A stretch of DNA of 64,000 bases from Aeromonas hydrophila subsp. hydrophila ATCC 7966. GTDB taxonomy: Bacteria > Pseudomonadota > Gammaproteobacteria > Enterobacterales > Aeromonadaceae. Position numbers and translations under genes: made by a program. Shown here piece after piece: positions 28,072 to 36,634 of the stretch. The stretch lies in contig NC_008570.1 of the NCBI RefSeq assembly GCF_000014805.1, positions 1,493,001 through 1,557,000 on the forward strand, in the 5' to 3' direction. Position 1 is the stretch's first letter; each line of letters begins with the position of its first letter. The notes below the pieces were generated by a model. That model was not told the origin of the DNA. It ran no database searches and worked only from the letters and a program-made list of their open reading frames with translations.

Positions 28072-29187
28072 ATGGCAGTCAAGGTATTAGTTGTCGACGA
28101 TTCGAGCTTCTTCCGTCGTCGGGTCAGCGAGATCATCACTCAGGATCCCATGCTGACGGTGATCGATACGGCTCAAAATGGACGCGAAGCCGTGGACAAG
28201 GCGATCCAGCTGCGCCCGGATGTGATCACCATGGACATCGAGATGCCCGTGATGGATGGCATCAGCGCCGTACGCGAGATCATGGCCAAGTGTCCGACTC
28301 CGATCCTGATGTTCTCCTCTTTGACTCATGAAGGGGCCAAGGCGACGCTGGATGCGCTGGATGCCGGGGCGCTCGATTTCCTGCCCAAGAAATTTGAAGA
28401 TATCGCCCGTGACAAGGATGAAGCCGTTCGCCTGTTGCAGCAGCGAGTCAAGGAGATTTCTCGCAAGCGTTTCCTGATGGCGGCACCTGCTCGTCCCAAA
28501 GCCCCTGAACCTGCCGCCCGTTCCCCGCTGAGCAGCTCAATCGCCCGGCCAGCAGAGCGTCAGGCCGAGCCGCCGCGAGCTATGCCTGCGGCAGCCTTCA
28601 AACGCAGTGGCAAGAGTTATCAGCTGGTGGCTATCGGTACCTCGACGGGGGGCCCGGTTGCGCTGCAGAACGTGTTGACCAAATTACCCGGTGATTTTCC
28701 TCATCCCATCTTGTTGATCCAGCATATGCCGGCAACCTTTACCGCTGCGTTTGCCGCTCGCCTCAACGGTCTGTGCCAGATCGGGGTCAAGGAAGCGGAA
28801 GATGGTGATGTGCTCAAACCTGGTCATGCTTACCTGGCTCCGGGCGGCAAGCAGATGCTGCTGGAAGGGCGTGGTGCGGGTGCCCGTATCCGGATTGTCG
28901 ATGGCAATGACAAGGTGAATTACAAACCGTGCGTCGACATCACCTTTGCCTCTGCCGCCAAAACCTATGCCGACAAGGTGCTCGCCATCGTGTTGACCGG
29001 GATGGGGGCAGATGGTCGGGATGGTGCGCGTCTGCTCAAGGAGCAGGGCTCTACCATCTGGGCACAGGATGAAGCTTCCTGCGTGGTATATGGCATGCCG
29101 CAAGCGGTTGCCAAAGCCGGCATCGCCACGGAATCACTGCCGCTGGATCGGGTAGCACAACGAATCCTGGTTGAGCTGGGCCGCTAA
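28072..29187 (+). CDS. cheB: Chemoreceptor methylesterase CheB
   Basis: 371 residues from ATG 28072. An N-terminal receiver domain ([25 protein letters not shown]) is joined by a linker to the methylesterase domain with its serine in [15 protein letters not shown], the histidine in [16 protein letters not shown], and the aspartate in [12 protein letters not shown]. It removes methyl groups from chemoreceptors, or deamidates them. AAGGAG lies 14 bases before the start, a rather long gap. No cheR lies nearby. Confidence 0.96.
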   Translation: MAVKVLVVDDSSFFRRRVSEIITQDPMLTVIDTAQNGREAVDKAIQLRPDVITMDIEMPVMDGISAVREIMAKCPTPILMFSSLTHEGAKATLDALDAGALDFLPKKFEDIARDKDEAVRLLQQRVKEISRKRFLMAAPARPKAPEPAARSPLSSSIARPAERQAEPPRAMPAAAFKRSGKSYQLVAIGTSTGGPVALQNVLTKLPGDFPHPILLIQHMPATFTAAFAARLNGLCQIGVKEAEDGDVLKPGHAYLAPGGKQMLLEGRGAGARIRIVDGNDKVNYKPCVDITFASAAKTYADKVLAIVLTGMGADGRDGARLLKEQGSTIWAQDEASCVVYGMPQAVAKAGIATESLPLDRVAQRILVELGR

Positions 29188-29189
29188 CG

Positions 29190-29927
29190 ATGGGCATGTT
29201 CGGCCTGATCCTGGCACTGGGAGCCATAGCCATTGCCCAGTTATGGCATGGCGGCAACCTGCTCACCCTGCTTGATGGGCCTGCTTTCGTCATCGTTGTA
29301 GGAGGAACTTGGGGGGCGGTCATTTTGCAGACACCACGCAAGTTTCTGCTGGAAGCGATAAGACAGACCCGTTGGATGTTGCTGCCTCCCGCCTGGGATC
29401 TGGTCGCCCAGGCCGAGCGACTGCAAGCCTGGGCCGTGTTTGCACGTCAGCAAGGGTTGCTTGCGCTGGAGAACCAGGCTGATCAGGAGAGCGACGAATT
29501 TACCCGGCAGGGGCTCACCATGATAGTGGACGGGGTGTCGATAGATGATATTCGCATGTTGCTGGAAGCAGATATCGATATCGAGCAGGAGCGAAACGAA
29601 CACTCCGCTAGGGTCTTTGAAGCCATGGGGGGCTACAGTCCGACCATAGGTATCATCGGTGCTGTGATTGGACTTATCCAGGCCATGTTTCATCTGGAAG
29701 AACCCGCCTCGCTGGGGGCCGGTATCGCCGTTGCGTTTGTCGCCACTATTTACGGGGTTGGCTTTGCCAACCTGTTATACCTGCCGATTGCCAACCGGTT
29801 GCGGGCTTTTCACTATCATTACGCCCTGTTTCAGGAGATGACGCTGGAAGGCTTGATGGCAATCGCCCACGGCGAAAATGGTCCTCAGGTTGAACGGCGG
29901 TTGAAGGCTTATCTGAAGGGAGAATAG
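29190..29927 (+). CDS. motC: Flagellar stator subunit, MotC/PomA2 type
   Basis: 245 residues, MotA/PomA family. Two N-terminal helices (MGMFGLILALGAIAIAQLW and FVIVVGGTWGAVIL), a large cytoplasmic loop with charged residues, and a second helix pair (YSPTIGIIGAVIGLIQAMF and AVAFVATIYGVGFANLLYL) match the four-helix stator. It lies two bases after cheB and two before motD, as in the Pseudomonas cheB-motCD order. Aeromonas is known to use two redundant polar stator pairs (PomAB and PomA2B2); this is probably the second. Confidence 0.92.
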   Translation: MGMFGLILALGAIAIAQLWHGGNLLTLLDGPAFVIVVGGTWGAVILQTPRKFLLEAIRQTRWMLLPPAWDLVAQAERLQAWAVFARQQGLLALENQADQESDEFTRQGLTMIVDGVSIDDIRMLLEADIDIEQERNEHSARVFEAMGGYSPTIGIIGAVIGLIQAMFHLEEPASLGAGIAVAFVATIYGVGFANLLYLPIANRLRAFHYHYALFQEMTLEGLMAIAHGENGPQVERRLKAYLKGE

Positions 29928-29929
29928 CC

Positions 29930-30856
29930 ATGCGCAAGCGCTACCGTTTGCATCTGCAAGGTCGGGAACATCTCGACCGCTGGCTGGTTTCCTACGCCGA
30001 TTACATGACGCTGATCTTCGCCCTGTTCGTGGTGCTCTATTCGGTGGCACTGGTCAACAAGGACAAGTATCGCGCGGTCATCGATGGTATGACCCAGGCA
30101 TTCAACGTCATGCAGCCACGCAGCGACGGTTTGCTGGAAGGGCAGGGAAAGTCGTTGTTGAACAACGAGGTATCTGCCGCCTCCTCGGTTCTGGAGAGCG
30201 CCACAGCCCGCTCACCCTCTTTGGCTCCCATCTCAGTTGTTCCCATCGCGCAAGATGGTATGACTCTTGCGAAGATCGATACGCAATTGCAGGAGAGCAT
30301 GGGTTCTCTGGTCGATGCCGGGGTAGTCAAGTTAACGCTCAATGACAACTGGTTGACCGTCGAGCTGAGCTCAGGTCTGTTGTTCGGCAGTGGCAGCGCC
30401 TTCATGAGTACCAATGCCGATCCCGTGCTAAATACTCTTTCAAGTATTCTGAAGCAGGTCGATAACTATGTAAGAGTGCGCGGTTATACCGATAACCAGC
30501 AGATAAATAATGAAATTTTTCGTTCCAACTGGACGTTGTCTGCGGCAAGGGCGGAAGCCGTACTCACGGCGCTCATCGCCAAAGGGATAGCGCCGCAGCG
30601 GTTGGCCTATGAAGCTTACGGGGAGTTTTCTCCCTTCACGGACAACAGTACCGAGCAGGGGCGCTTACAGAATCGCAAGGTGGTGGTCGCTATTTCCAAG
30701 TTCGCCTGGGTGCCACTAGCTCCGGTATCAACTCCCCCGGTGCAGGCTGTAACGGAGACGCAAGTGCCGGCAGTGCAACAGGCGGTCGAGGCAGGAGAGG
30801 TCAAGGTGATCACGCTGCCAGGTGGTGGCATACGCATAACAACGAGGCAGGATTGA
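29930..30856 (+). CDS. motD: Flagellar stator subunit, MotD/PomB2 type
   Basis: 308 residues. The single membrane helix includes the ion-binding aspartate D24 (WLVSYADYMTLIFALFVVLY). A periplasmic linker leads to an OmpA-like peptidoglycan-binding domain (VRVRGYTDNQQINNEIFRSN, LSAARAEAVLTALIAKGI, GRLQNRKVVVAI). A ~45-residue Pro/Val-rich tail follows the OmpA domain. It pairs with the gene before it; whether the ion is sodium or proton cannot be read from sequence alone. Confidence 0.92.
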   Translation: MRKRYRLHLQGREHLDRWLVSYADYMTLIFALFVVLYSVALVNKDKYRAVIDGMTQAFNVMQPRSDGLLEGQGKSLLNNEVSAASSVLESATARSPSLAPISVVPIAQDGMTLAKIDTQLQESMGSLVDAGVVKLTLNDNWLTVELSSGLLFGSGSAFMSTNADPVLNTLSSILKQVDNYVRVRGYTDNQQINNEIFRSNWTLSAARAEAVLTALIAKGIAPQRLAYEAYGEFSPFTDNSTEQGRLQNRKVVVAISKFAWVPLAPVSTPPVQAVTETQVPAVQQAVEAGEVKVITLPGGGIRITTRQD

Positions 30857-30860
30857 TACA

Positions 30861-31655
30861 GTGATTGTTTGGACGGTTGCCAACCAAAAGGGTGGGGTCG
30901 GTAAAACCACCACAGTGGTCTCGCTGGCCGGTATTCTGGCCCAGCGCGGCCAGCGGGTGCTGTTGATTGACACCGACCCTCATGCCTCCCTGACCTCTTA
31001 TCTCGATTTTGATTCCGACCGGCTGGATGGCACTCTTTATGAGCTGTTTCAGGCGGTCAAACCAACGGCAGAGCTCGTCAATAAACTGACGCTGCGCACC
31101 AAGTTTGACAACATTCATCTGCTGCCCGCGTCAATCACCCTGGCGACCCTGGATCGGGTAATGGGCAATCGGGAAGGGATGGGACTTGTGCTCAAGCGAG
31201 CGTTGCTGCGCATTCAGGATCAGTACGATTATGTGCTGATCGACTGCCCGCCCGTCTTGGGGGTCATGATGGTCAATGCGCTGGCGGCGTGTGACCGGAT
31301 CCTGGTGCCGGTACAGACCGAGTTTCTGGCGCTCAAAGGGCTGGAGCGGATGATGAAGACGTTTGAAATCATGCAGCGCTCCAAGCGGGAGAAGTTCCGT
31401 TATACCGTCATTCCCACCATGTTTGACAAGCGAACCCGTGCCTCGCTGATGACTCTGCAGTCCATCAAGGAGCAGCACGGCAATGCGGTATGGAATGCCG
31501 TCATACCCATAGATACCAAATTCCGGGATGCCAGTTTGCTTCACATTCCCCCCTCCATCTATTCGCCGAGCAGCCGTGGCACCTATGCCTATGAGACCCT
31601 GCTCAACTATCTTGATGCGCAAGAGCGTCAGCGTGCTCATGAGGTAACATCATGA
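30861..31655 (+). CDS. parC: ParA-like ATPase ParC for polar chemotaxis array placement
   Basis: 264 residues, starting at GTG 30861. ParA/MinD ATPase with the deviant Walker A NQKGGVGKTTTVVSL (about residues 8-22), the LLIDTDPHASLTSYL motif and DYVLIDCPPVLGVM Walker B. In Vibrio the same gene next to cheW places chemosensory arrays at the old pole via the pole-organiser HubP. It is not a chromosomal partition gene here: no parB or parS is adjacent, and it overlaps the ParP gene by four bases. Confidence 0.9.
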   Translation: MIVWTVANQKGGVGKTTTVVSLAGILAQRGQRVLLIDTDPHASLTSYLDFDSDRLDGTLYELFQAVKPTAELVNKLTLRTKFDNIHLLPASITLATLDRVMGNREGMGLVLKRALLRIQDQYDYVLIDCPPVLGVMMVNALAACDRILVPVQTEFLALKGLERMMKTFEIMQRSKREKFRYTVIPTMFDKRTRASLMTLQSIKEQHGNAVWNAVIPIDTKFRDASLLHIPPSIYSPSSRGTYAYETLLNYLDAQERQRAHEVTS

Positions 31656-32524
31656 GAGATACCACCCAAGTTCGGGCCATGGATGATTACTTCCACTCCC
31701 TGTTGCTGGATGATGCGCTGTTGCTGGATTCGTCCGACGAGCCTGACTCTGCCCCCGTCATCCAGTTGCAGCGTCAGCCCCAGCCGGTTGCCGATAAGGT
31801 GGCGCAACCCTATCTGGAAGCGGATCAACGGCTGGAGCAGTTGAGTGAATTGCTGGCTCAGGTCGGTCAGGTGCAGTTTGAAATCGACGCGCTGAGCCAT
31901 GAAGAGGTCGTCAGCGAGCCGCTCCAGATTGAGGCAGAAGATGCCCTGCTGCCCGTCGAGCCAGTCTGGCCCGAGGTGATGCCCGAACCTGCAGCTGCGG
32001 ATCCTGCCACGCTGGTGGTGACGGAAACCGATGTTGCATTGGCGCCACAGGAGGAGGTTGCACCCTCCACCTGGGAGAATATCGATACCGGCAAGGAGTT
32101 TCAGGCGCTGTTCTTTGAGGTCGCCGGTGTCACCTTTGCGGTGCCGTTGACCGAGCTTGGCGGCATTCATCAACTGGGAGAAGTGAACACCCTGTTTGGT
32201 CAGCCAGGCTGGTACAAGGGGATCATGACTTCCCGCGAACAGAAGATGAACGTGGTGGACACGGCGCAGTGGGTCATGCCCGGCCAGCATCTGGAAGTGC
32301 CTGATTACAAGTATTTGATCATGCTGGGTGAATCTCCCTGGGGACTTGCCTGCCATCATCTGAAGGGAACGGAGTTATTGCATCGTGACCAGGTCAAATG
32401 GCGCCATCAGGAGGGCAAACGCCCCTGGCTGGCGGGCATGGTCAAGGAGAAGATGTGTGCCCTGCTGCATGTGAAAGAATTGCTCCTGTTGCTGGAGCGC
32501 GGGGTCAACATAGAAGGTCGCTGA
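31652..32524 (+). CDS. parP: CheW-like coupling protein ParP
   Basis: 290 residues. A poorly conserved acidic N-terminal half (residues ~1-145, Pro/Glu/Leu-rich) is followed by a C-terminal CheW-like domain (FQALFFEVAGVTFAVPLTEL, LGEVNTLFGQPGWYKGIMTS, LLHVKELLLLLERG). In Vibrio, ParP links ParC to CheA and inserts into arrays through this domain. The N-terminal MDDYFHSLLLDDALL recalls the acidic-leucine motif repeated in the CheA linker. Overlap with parC (ATGA) points to coupled translation. Confidence 0.87.
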   Translation: MRDTTQVRAMDDYFHSLLLDDALLLDSSDEPDSAPVIQLQRQPQPVADKVAQPYLEADQRLEQLSELLAQVGQVQFEIDALSHEEVVSEPLQIEAEDALLPVEPVWPEVMPEPAAADPATLVVTETDVALAPQEEVAPSTWENIDTGKEFQALFFEVAGVTFAVPLTELGGIHQLGEVNTLFGQPGWYKGIMTSREQKMNVVDTAQWVMPGQHLEVPDYKYLIMLGESPWGLACHHLKGTELLHRDQVKWRHQEGKRPWLAGMVKEKMCALLHVKELLLLLERGVNIEGR

Positions 32525-32593
32525 TAACTTCTGCACTCGGGCTGTTTTATTGCTAGTTTTACCAGTAGACGTTTTCATAAAAGGAATAAAAAC

Positions 32594-33082
32594 ATGACAG
32601 AAAAGCGCAATATTGCACAGAATCTGGCCGAAGATGAAGTGCTGCAATGGGTCACCTTCCAGCTGGAAAATGAAACCTACGGCATCAACGTGATGCAGGT
32701 GCAGGAGGTGCTGCGCTACACCGAGATCGCCCCTGTGCCCGGTGCGCCCGAGTATGTACTGGGCATCATCAACCTGCGCGGCAATGTGGTGACCGTCATC
32801 GATACCCGTTCCCGTTTCGGCCTGCCCTCCGGCGATGTGAGTGAGAACTCGCGTATCGTCATCATCGAGGCGGAGAAGCAGGTGATCGGCATCATGGTCG
32901 ACAGCGTGGCCGAGGTGGTCTATCTGCGCTCCTCCGAGATCGACGCGGCCCCGGCGGTGGGTACCGAAGAGAGTGCCAAGTTCATTCAGGGTGTCAGCAA
33001 CCGCGATGGTCAGCTGTTGATCCTGGTCGATCTGAACAAGCTGCTCTCCGATGAAGAGTGGGAAGATATCGGTTCCCTCTGA
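32594..33082 (+). CDS. cheW: Chemotaxis coupling protein CheW
   Basis: 162 residues, one CheW domain (VTFQLENETYGINVMQVQEV, APEYVLGIINLRGNVVTVID, RIVIIEAEKQVIGIMVDSVA). It joins chemoreceptors to CheA. A good ribosome site AAAAGGAATAAAAAC precedes ATG 32594, after 69 AT-rich bases following parP. Confidence 0.97.
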   Translation: MTEKRNIAQNLAEDEVLQWVTFQLENETYGINVMQVQEVLRYTEIAPVPGAPEYVLGIINLRGNVVTVIDTRSRFGLPSGDVSENSRIVIIEAEKQVIGIMVDSVAEVVYLRSSEIDAAPAVGTEESAKFIQGVSNRDGQLLILVDLNKLLSDEEWEDIGSL

Positions 33083-33094
33083 TAGGAAGATAAT

Positions 33095-33487
33095 GTGTTG
33101 ATGATTGAAATTGCCGCCTTGGGGTTGTCCTTGCTGGCGTTGGTGCTGGCCCTGTATGGGGTGATTGGCAGCCGACGTGGCCAGCGAGAGTCCGAGGCCA
33201 GGGTGGAGACGCTGCAAGGGCAGCTCGAGAGCCTGCGCAAGCAGATGATGGAGCTGCATACCGGGGCCATCGGCATGGGCCAGCGTCTGCAGTCCGTCGA
33301 AGGGGCCATGCAGCAGATCAACGATCGCCAGCAGGAGCTGACCCTGCAGGATCCGGAACGCCGTCTGTACAGCCGCGCCGCCAAGATGGTGGAACTTGGT
33401 GCCGACCTCGATGAGGTCATGAATGAATGTGAATTGCCTAAGGCCGAGGCTGAATTGTTGATTTCATTGCGAAAAGGCCGCTCATGA
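33095..33487 (+). CDS. DUF2802 family membrane-anchored protein
   Basis: 130 residues from GTG 33095, with TAGGAAG placed well before it. One N-terminal membrane helix (IAALGLSLLALVLALYGVIG), a coiled coil (residues ~28-85, VETLQGQLESLRKQMMELH), and a C-terminal helical DUF2802-like region (AAKMVELGADLDEVMNECEL, KAEAELLISLRKG). The gene ends the chemotaxis run, as in Vibrio and Pseudomonas. Function is unknown. Confidence 0.8.
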   Translation: MLMIEIAALGLSLLALVLALYGVIGSRRGQRESEARVETLQGQLESLRKQMMELHTGAIGMGQRLQSVEGAMQQINDRQQELTLQDPERRLYSRAAKMVELGADLDEVMNECELPKAEAELLISLRKGRS

Positions 33488-33494
33488 ATGTTCG

Positions 33495-33518
33495 GGAAGG
33501 CGTCCGCCTTCCTGATTT
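33495..33518 (+). terminator. Probable terminator at the end of the motility run
   Basis: GGAAGGCG (33495-33502) pairs with CGCCTTCC (33505-33512), followed by TGATTTTC. The loop is short and the T-run weak, but the place, 8 bases after the DUF2802 stop, fits the end of the flagellar-chemotaxis transcript. Confidence 0.6.
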
Positions 33519-33641
33519 TCCTCCCCTCTCTTCAAGGCGGGATCTCCCCCACAAATCCTGCTGATAATTGGCATCTTTGAAAAGACGCTTCCCGATACTG
33601 TGTTAATATGCAGGCCGCTTCTTTTCACTGATTACATCCTC

Positions 33642-34277
33642 ATGCTGCTTCAAATTCACAATCTGAGCTGCGTGCGTGAAGATCGCACTCTGTTTGAACA
33701 TCTCTCCTTTGCGGTGGCTCCCGGTGATCTGGTGCAAATTGAAGGCCCCAACGGGGTAGGGAAGACCAGCCTGCTGCGCTTGCTGACCGGCTTGTCCCAA
33801 CCATTTGCCGGTGAAGTGTGCTGGAATGGCGAAAATATCCGCAGTTGCCGCGATGAATATCACGCCAATCTGCTCTATCTTGGTCATCAGCCTGGCGTCA
33901 AGGCTGCCCTGACACCGCTCGAAAACCTCGCCTTTTACCAGAAGCTGCACCATGCGGCCGATACCAGCGTGGATCTGTGGCGGGTACTGGCCCAGGTCGG
34001 TTTGGCCGGGTTTGAAGACAATCCCACCGGTCAGCTCTCTGCCGGCCAGCAGCGCCGTGTCGCGTTGGCCCGTCTGTGGCTCAGCGACAAGCCGGCGCTC
34101 TGGATCCTGGATGAGCCGTTTACTGCCATCGACAAGCAGGGGGTGAAGGTGCTGGAGCGGTTGTTCCTGACCCACGCCGAACGAGGGGGCATGGTGATCC
34201 TCACCACCCATCAGGACATGACCCTGATGCAGGGACGGTTGAAGACCCTCTCTCTCACGCCCTTGCTGCAGGAGTAG
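33642..34277 (+). CDS. ccmA: Heme exporter ATP-binding protein CcmA
   Basis: 211 residues from ATG 33642, matching the usual CcmA N-terminus. It is an ABC ATPase with Walker [15 protein letters not shown], signature [15 protein letters not shown] and Walker [13 protein letters not shown]. With CcmB it powers release of heme-loaded CcmE from CcmC and D. It is the first ccm gene. No clear ribosome site is seen at this ATG. A promoter candidate (TTGAAA near 33578 with TGTTAA 18 bases on) lies upstream but is weak. Confidence 0.96.
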   Translation: MLLQIHNLSCVREDRTLFEHLSFAVAPGDLVQIEGPNGVGKTSLLRLLTGLSQPFAGEVCWNGENIRSCRDEYHANLLYLGHQPGVKAALTPLENLAFYQKLHHAADTSVDLWRVLAQVGLAGFEDNPTGQLSAGQQRRVALARLWLSDKPALWILDEPFTAIDKQGVKVLERLFLTHAERGGMVILTTHQDMTLMQGRLKTLSLTPLLQE

Positions 34278-34282
34278 TTCTG

Positions 34283-34951
34283 ATGTTGCGCGCCGTAATG
34301 CACCTGATCCACCGCGAGTTGTTGATGGCCTTGCGCCAGCGCTCTGACATCCTCAACCCGCTCTGGTTTTTCCTCATCGTCATCACCTTGTTTCCGTTAG
34401 GGATCGGCCCCGAGCCCAAGCTGCTGGCCCGCATCGCTCCCGGCATCATCTGGGTGGCCGCCCTGCTGGCGGCCATGCTGTCGCTGGAGCGGCTGTTTCG
34501 CGACGACTTCGGCGACGGTGCGCTGGAGCAGATGATGCTGATGCCCCATCCACTGGGCTTGCTGGCGTTGGCCAAAGTGATCGCTCACTGGTTGCTGACC
34601 GGCCTGCCGCTGCTGCTCATCTCCCCGTTGCTCGCCATTTTGCTGTCGCTGGACATGAACACCTATCTGGCGGTGGTCGCCACCCTGGCGCTGGGGACGC
34701 CCGTGCTGAGCCTGCTCGGGGCGGTCGGCGTCGCCCTGACGGTCGGTTTGCGCAAGGGGGGGGTACTGCTCAGCCTGCTGATCCTGCCGCTCTATATTCC
34801 GGTACTGATTTTTGCCACCTCCGCCATCGATGCGGCGGGGATGGGGCTGCCCTATTCGGGGCAGCTGGCGATTCTGGGGGCCATGCTGGCCGGTGCGTTG
34901 ACCCTGACCCCACTGGCGGTCTCGGCGGCGCTGCGGGTCAGCGTGAATTGA
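34283..34951 (+). CDS. ccmB: Heme exporter membrane protein CcmB
   Basis: 222 residues with six hydrophobic helices, beginning IHRELLMALRQRSDILNPLW as is usual for CcmB. It is the permease partner of CcmA. It starts five bases after ccmA. A 163-base gap with an FNR-like site separates it from ccmC. Confidence 0.96.
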   Translation: MLRAVMHLIHRELLMALRQRSDILNPLWFFLIVITLFPLGIGPEPKLLARIAPGIIWVAALLAAMLSLERLFRDDFGDGALEQMMLMPHPLGLLALAKVIAHWLLTGLPLLLISPLLAILLSLDMNTYLAVVATLALGTPVLSLLGAVGVALTVGLRKGGVLLSLLILPLYIPVLIFATSAIDAAGMGLPYSGQLAILGAMLAGALTLTPLAVSAALRVSVN

Positions 34952-35001
34952 CGAAAGCGTCTGAAAAAGTGGCCATGGAAGGGCCGTTATAAAAAATATA
35001 A

Positions 35002-35015
35002 TTGAGATAGATCAA
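35002..35015. promoter_or_regulatory. FNR-like site upstream of ccmC
   Basis: TTGAG-ATAG-ATCAA differs from the FNR consensus TTGAT-N4-ATCAA at one position. It lies about 100 bases before the ccmC start in the only sizeable gap of the ccm operon. It suggests an oxygen-responsive internal promoter for ccmC onward. Confidence 0.6.
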
Positions 35016-35114
35016 GAGGATGGCTGCTTATTGCTTTCGGGGGATGTGATGTTTTCCGGCAGTGGGTATGGTAGGCCTCGCCACGATATTAATAACAGAA
35101 AGGTTTTGTGAGCT

Positions 35115-35855
35115 ATGTGGAAATGGTTGCACCCTTACGCTAAACCCGAGCGCGCGTACCAGTTGGCAGGGACCCTGCTGCCCTGGTTTGCCGTGACAAG
35201 CCTGCTGGCATTCATCATCGGCACCCTCTGGGGGCTGGCCTTTGCACCTGCGGATTATCAGCAGGGCGACTCCTTCCGGATCATCTACATCCATGTTCCG
35301 GCCGCGATCCTCTCCATGGGGGCCTACTCCACCATGGCGGTGGCCGCCTTCATCGGTCTGGTGTGGCAGTTGCGGATGGCGGACATGACGGTGGCTGCGG
35401 TCGCGCCGGTCGGCGCCGTGTTCACCTTCATCGCACTGTTTACCGGCGCCGCCTGGGGCAAACCCATGTGGGGCACCTGGTGGGTGTGGGATGCGCGACT
35501 CACCTCCGAGCTGATCCTGCTGTTCCTCTACCTCGGCGTCATCGCCCTCTACAACGCCTTCAGCGACAAGGTACTGGCCGGTCGCGCCGCCGGCATCCTG
35601 GCGCTGGTGGGGGTGATCAACCTGCCGATCATCCACTACTCGGTGGAGTGGTGGAACACCCTGCACCAGGGCGCCAGCATCACCAAGTTTGACAAGCCTT
35701 CCATCTCCCCCGAGATGCTGTGGCCGCTGCTCATCATGATCCTGGCCTTTGCCGCCTTCCTCGGGGCCCTCTCCCTGATGCGTTTTAGAAACGAGCTCTT
35801 GATGCGGGAGTGGCACCGCCCCTGGGTCAAAGAGATAGCCGAGCAGGAGAAGTAA
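35115..35855 (+). CDS. ccmC: Heme handling protein CcmC
   Basis: 246 residues with six membrane helices and the periplasmic tryptophan-rich WWD motif (GKPMWGTWWVWDARLTSELI). Conserved histidines flank it (YIHVPAAILSMG and NLPIIHYSVEWWNTLHQG). It attaches heme to CcmE at the outer face of the inner membrane. The preceding gap contains the FNR-like site. Confidence 0.97.
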   Translation: MWKWLHPYAKPERAYQLAGTLLPWFAVTSLLAFIIGTLWGLAFAPADYQQGDSFRIIYIHVPAAILSMGAYSTMAVAAFIGLVWQLRMADMTVAAVAPVGAVFTFIALFTGAAWGKPMWGTWWVWDARLTSELILLFLYLGVIALYNAFSDKVLAGRAAGILALVGVINLPIIHYSVEWWNTLHQGASITKFDKPSISPEMLWPLLIMILAFAAFLGALSLMRFRNELLMREWHRPWVKEIAEQEK

Positions 35856-35857
35856 GC

Positions 35858-36064
35858 ATGCACTTTGCCTCATTCAGTGACTTTCTGGCGATGGGCGGTT
35901 ACGCCTTCTACGTCTGGCTCTCTTTCGGCCTGACCCTGCTCTGCCTGGTCGGCATCGTCATTTCCACCCGTATGAAAACCCGCGCCCTGCTCGGTGAACT
36001 GCGCAACAAGCAGGCGCGCGAGGCCCGCCGCAAGGCGGCCCAGCAGATGGAGAACACCCTATGA
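35858..36064 (+). CDS. ccmD: Heme exporter accessory protein CcmD
   Basis: 68 residues from ATG 35858. One membrane helix ([20 protein letters not shown]) is followed by a basic helical tail ([15 protein letters not shown]), the normal CcmD form. It helps release holo-CcmE from CcmC. It is two bases after ccmC and overlaps ccmE by four. Confidence 0.94.
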   Translation: MHFASFSDFLAMGGYAFYVWLSFGLTLLCLVGIVISTRMKTRALLGELRNKQAREARRKAAQQMENTL

Positions 36065-36552
36065 ACCCGAGACGCAAGAAACGCCTCACCATCATCCTGG
36101 CGATCAGTGCCGGGCTTGCCGCGGTGATCGGCCTAGTGCTCTATGCCCTCAGCCAGAACATTGATCTCTTCTATACCCCGAGCGAGCTGGTGGAGGGCAA
36201 GGGCCCGGACAAGATCAAGCCGGAAGAGGGACAGCGCCTGCGCATCGGCGGTCTGGTGGTGCCGGGTTCGGTACAGCGGGATCCCCAGAGCCTCAAGGTG
36301 GCCTTCAAGCTGGTGGACAACGGCGGGCATCTGGTGACCGTCGAGTTTGACGGCATCCTGCCGGATCTGTTCCGCGAGGGGCAGGGCATCGTCGCCCAGG
36401 GCACCCTCAAGGATGCAACCACGGTCGCCGCCTTCGAGGTGCTGGCCAAACACGATGAGAACTACATGCCGCCGGAAGTGGCCGATGCCACCAACGGCAT
36501 GCACTTCAAGCCGGAATATACCGAGGCGCAGCTGAAGGGGAGCAAGCAATGA
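36061..36552 (+). CDS. ccmE: Periplasmic heme chaperone CcmE
   Basis: 163 residues. An N-terminal membrane anchor ([20 protein letters not shown]) precedes an OB-fold domain with the heme-binding histidine and tyrosine in [12 protein letters not shown] (about residue 131). The heme is bound covalently to that histidine and passed to CcmF. It overlaps ccmD by four bases. Confidence 0.97.
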   Translation: MNPRRKKRLTIILAISAGLAAVIGLVLYALSQNIDLFYTPSELVEGKGPDKIKPEEGQRLRIGGLVVPGSVQRDPQSLKVAFKLVDNGGHLVTVEFDGILPDLFREGQGIVAQGTLKDATTVAAFEVLAKHDENYMPPEVADATNGMHFKPEYTEAQLKGSKQ

Positions 36553-36634
36553 TCCCGGCAGCATTCGCACCGTTTTCACCTTTTCAAGCCGGTTTACAGG
36601 TTCGTGCTGCGGCTCATTTGAAAGGAGTTCAGCC

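Noticed and set aside
30861..31655. Plasmid or chromosome partition ParA
   Set aside because: No parB or parS is adjacent and the gene lies in the chemotaxis operon with ParP and CheW.
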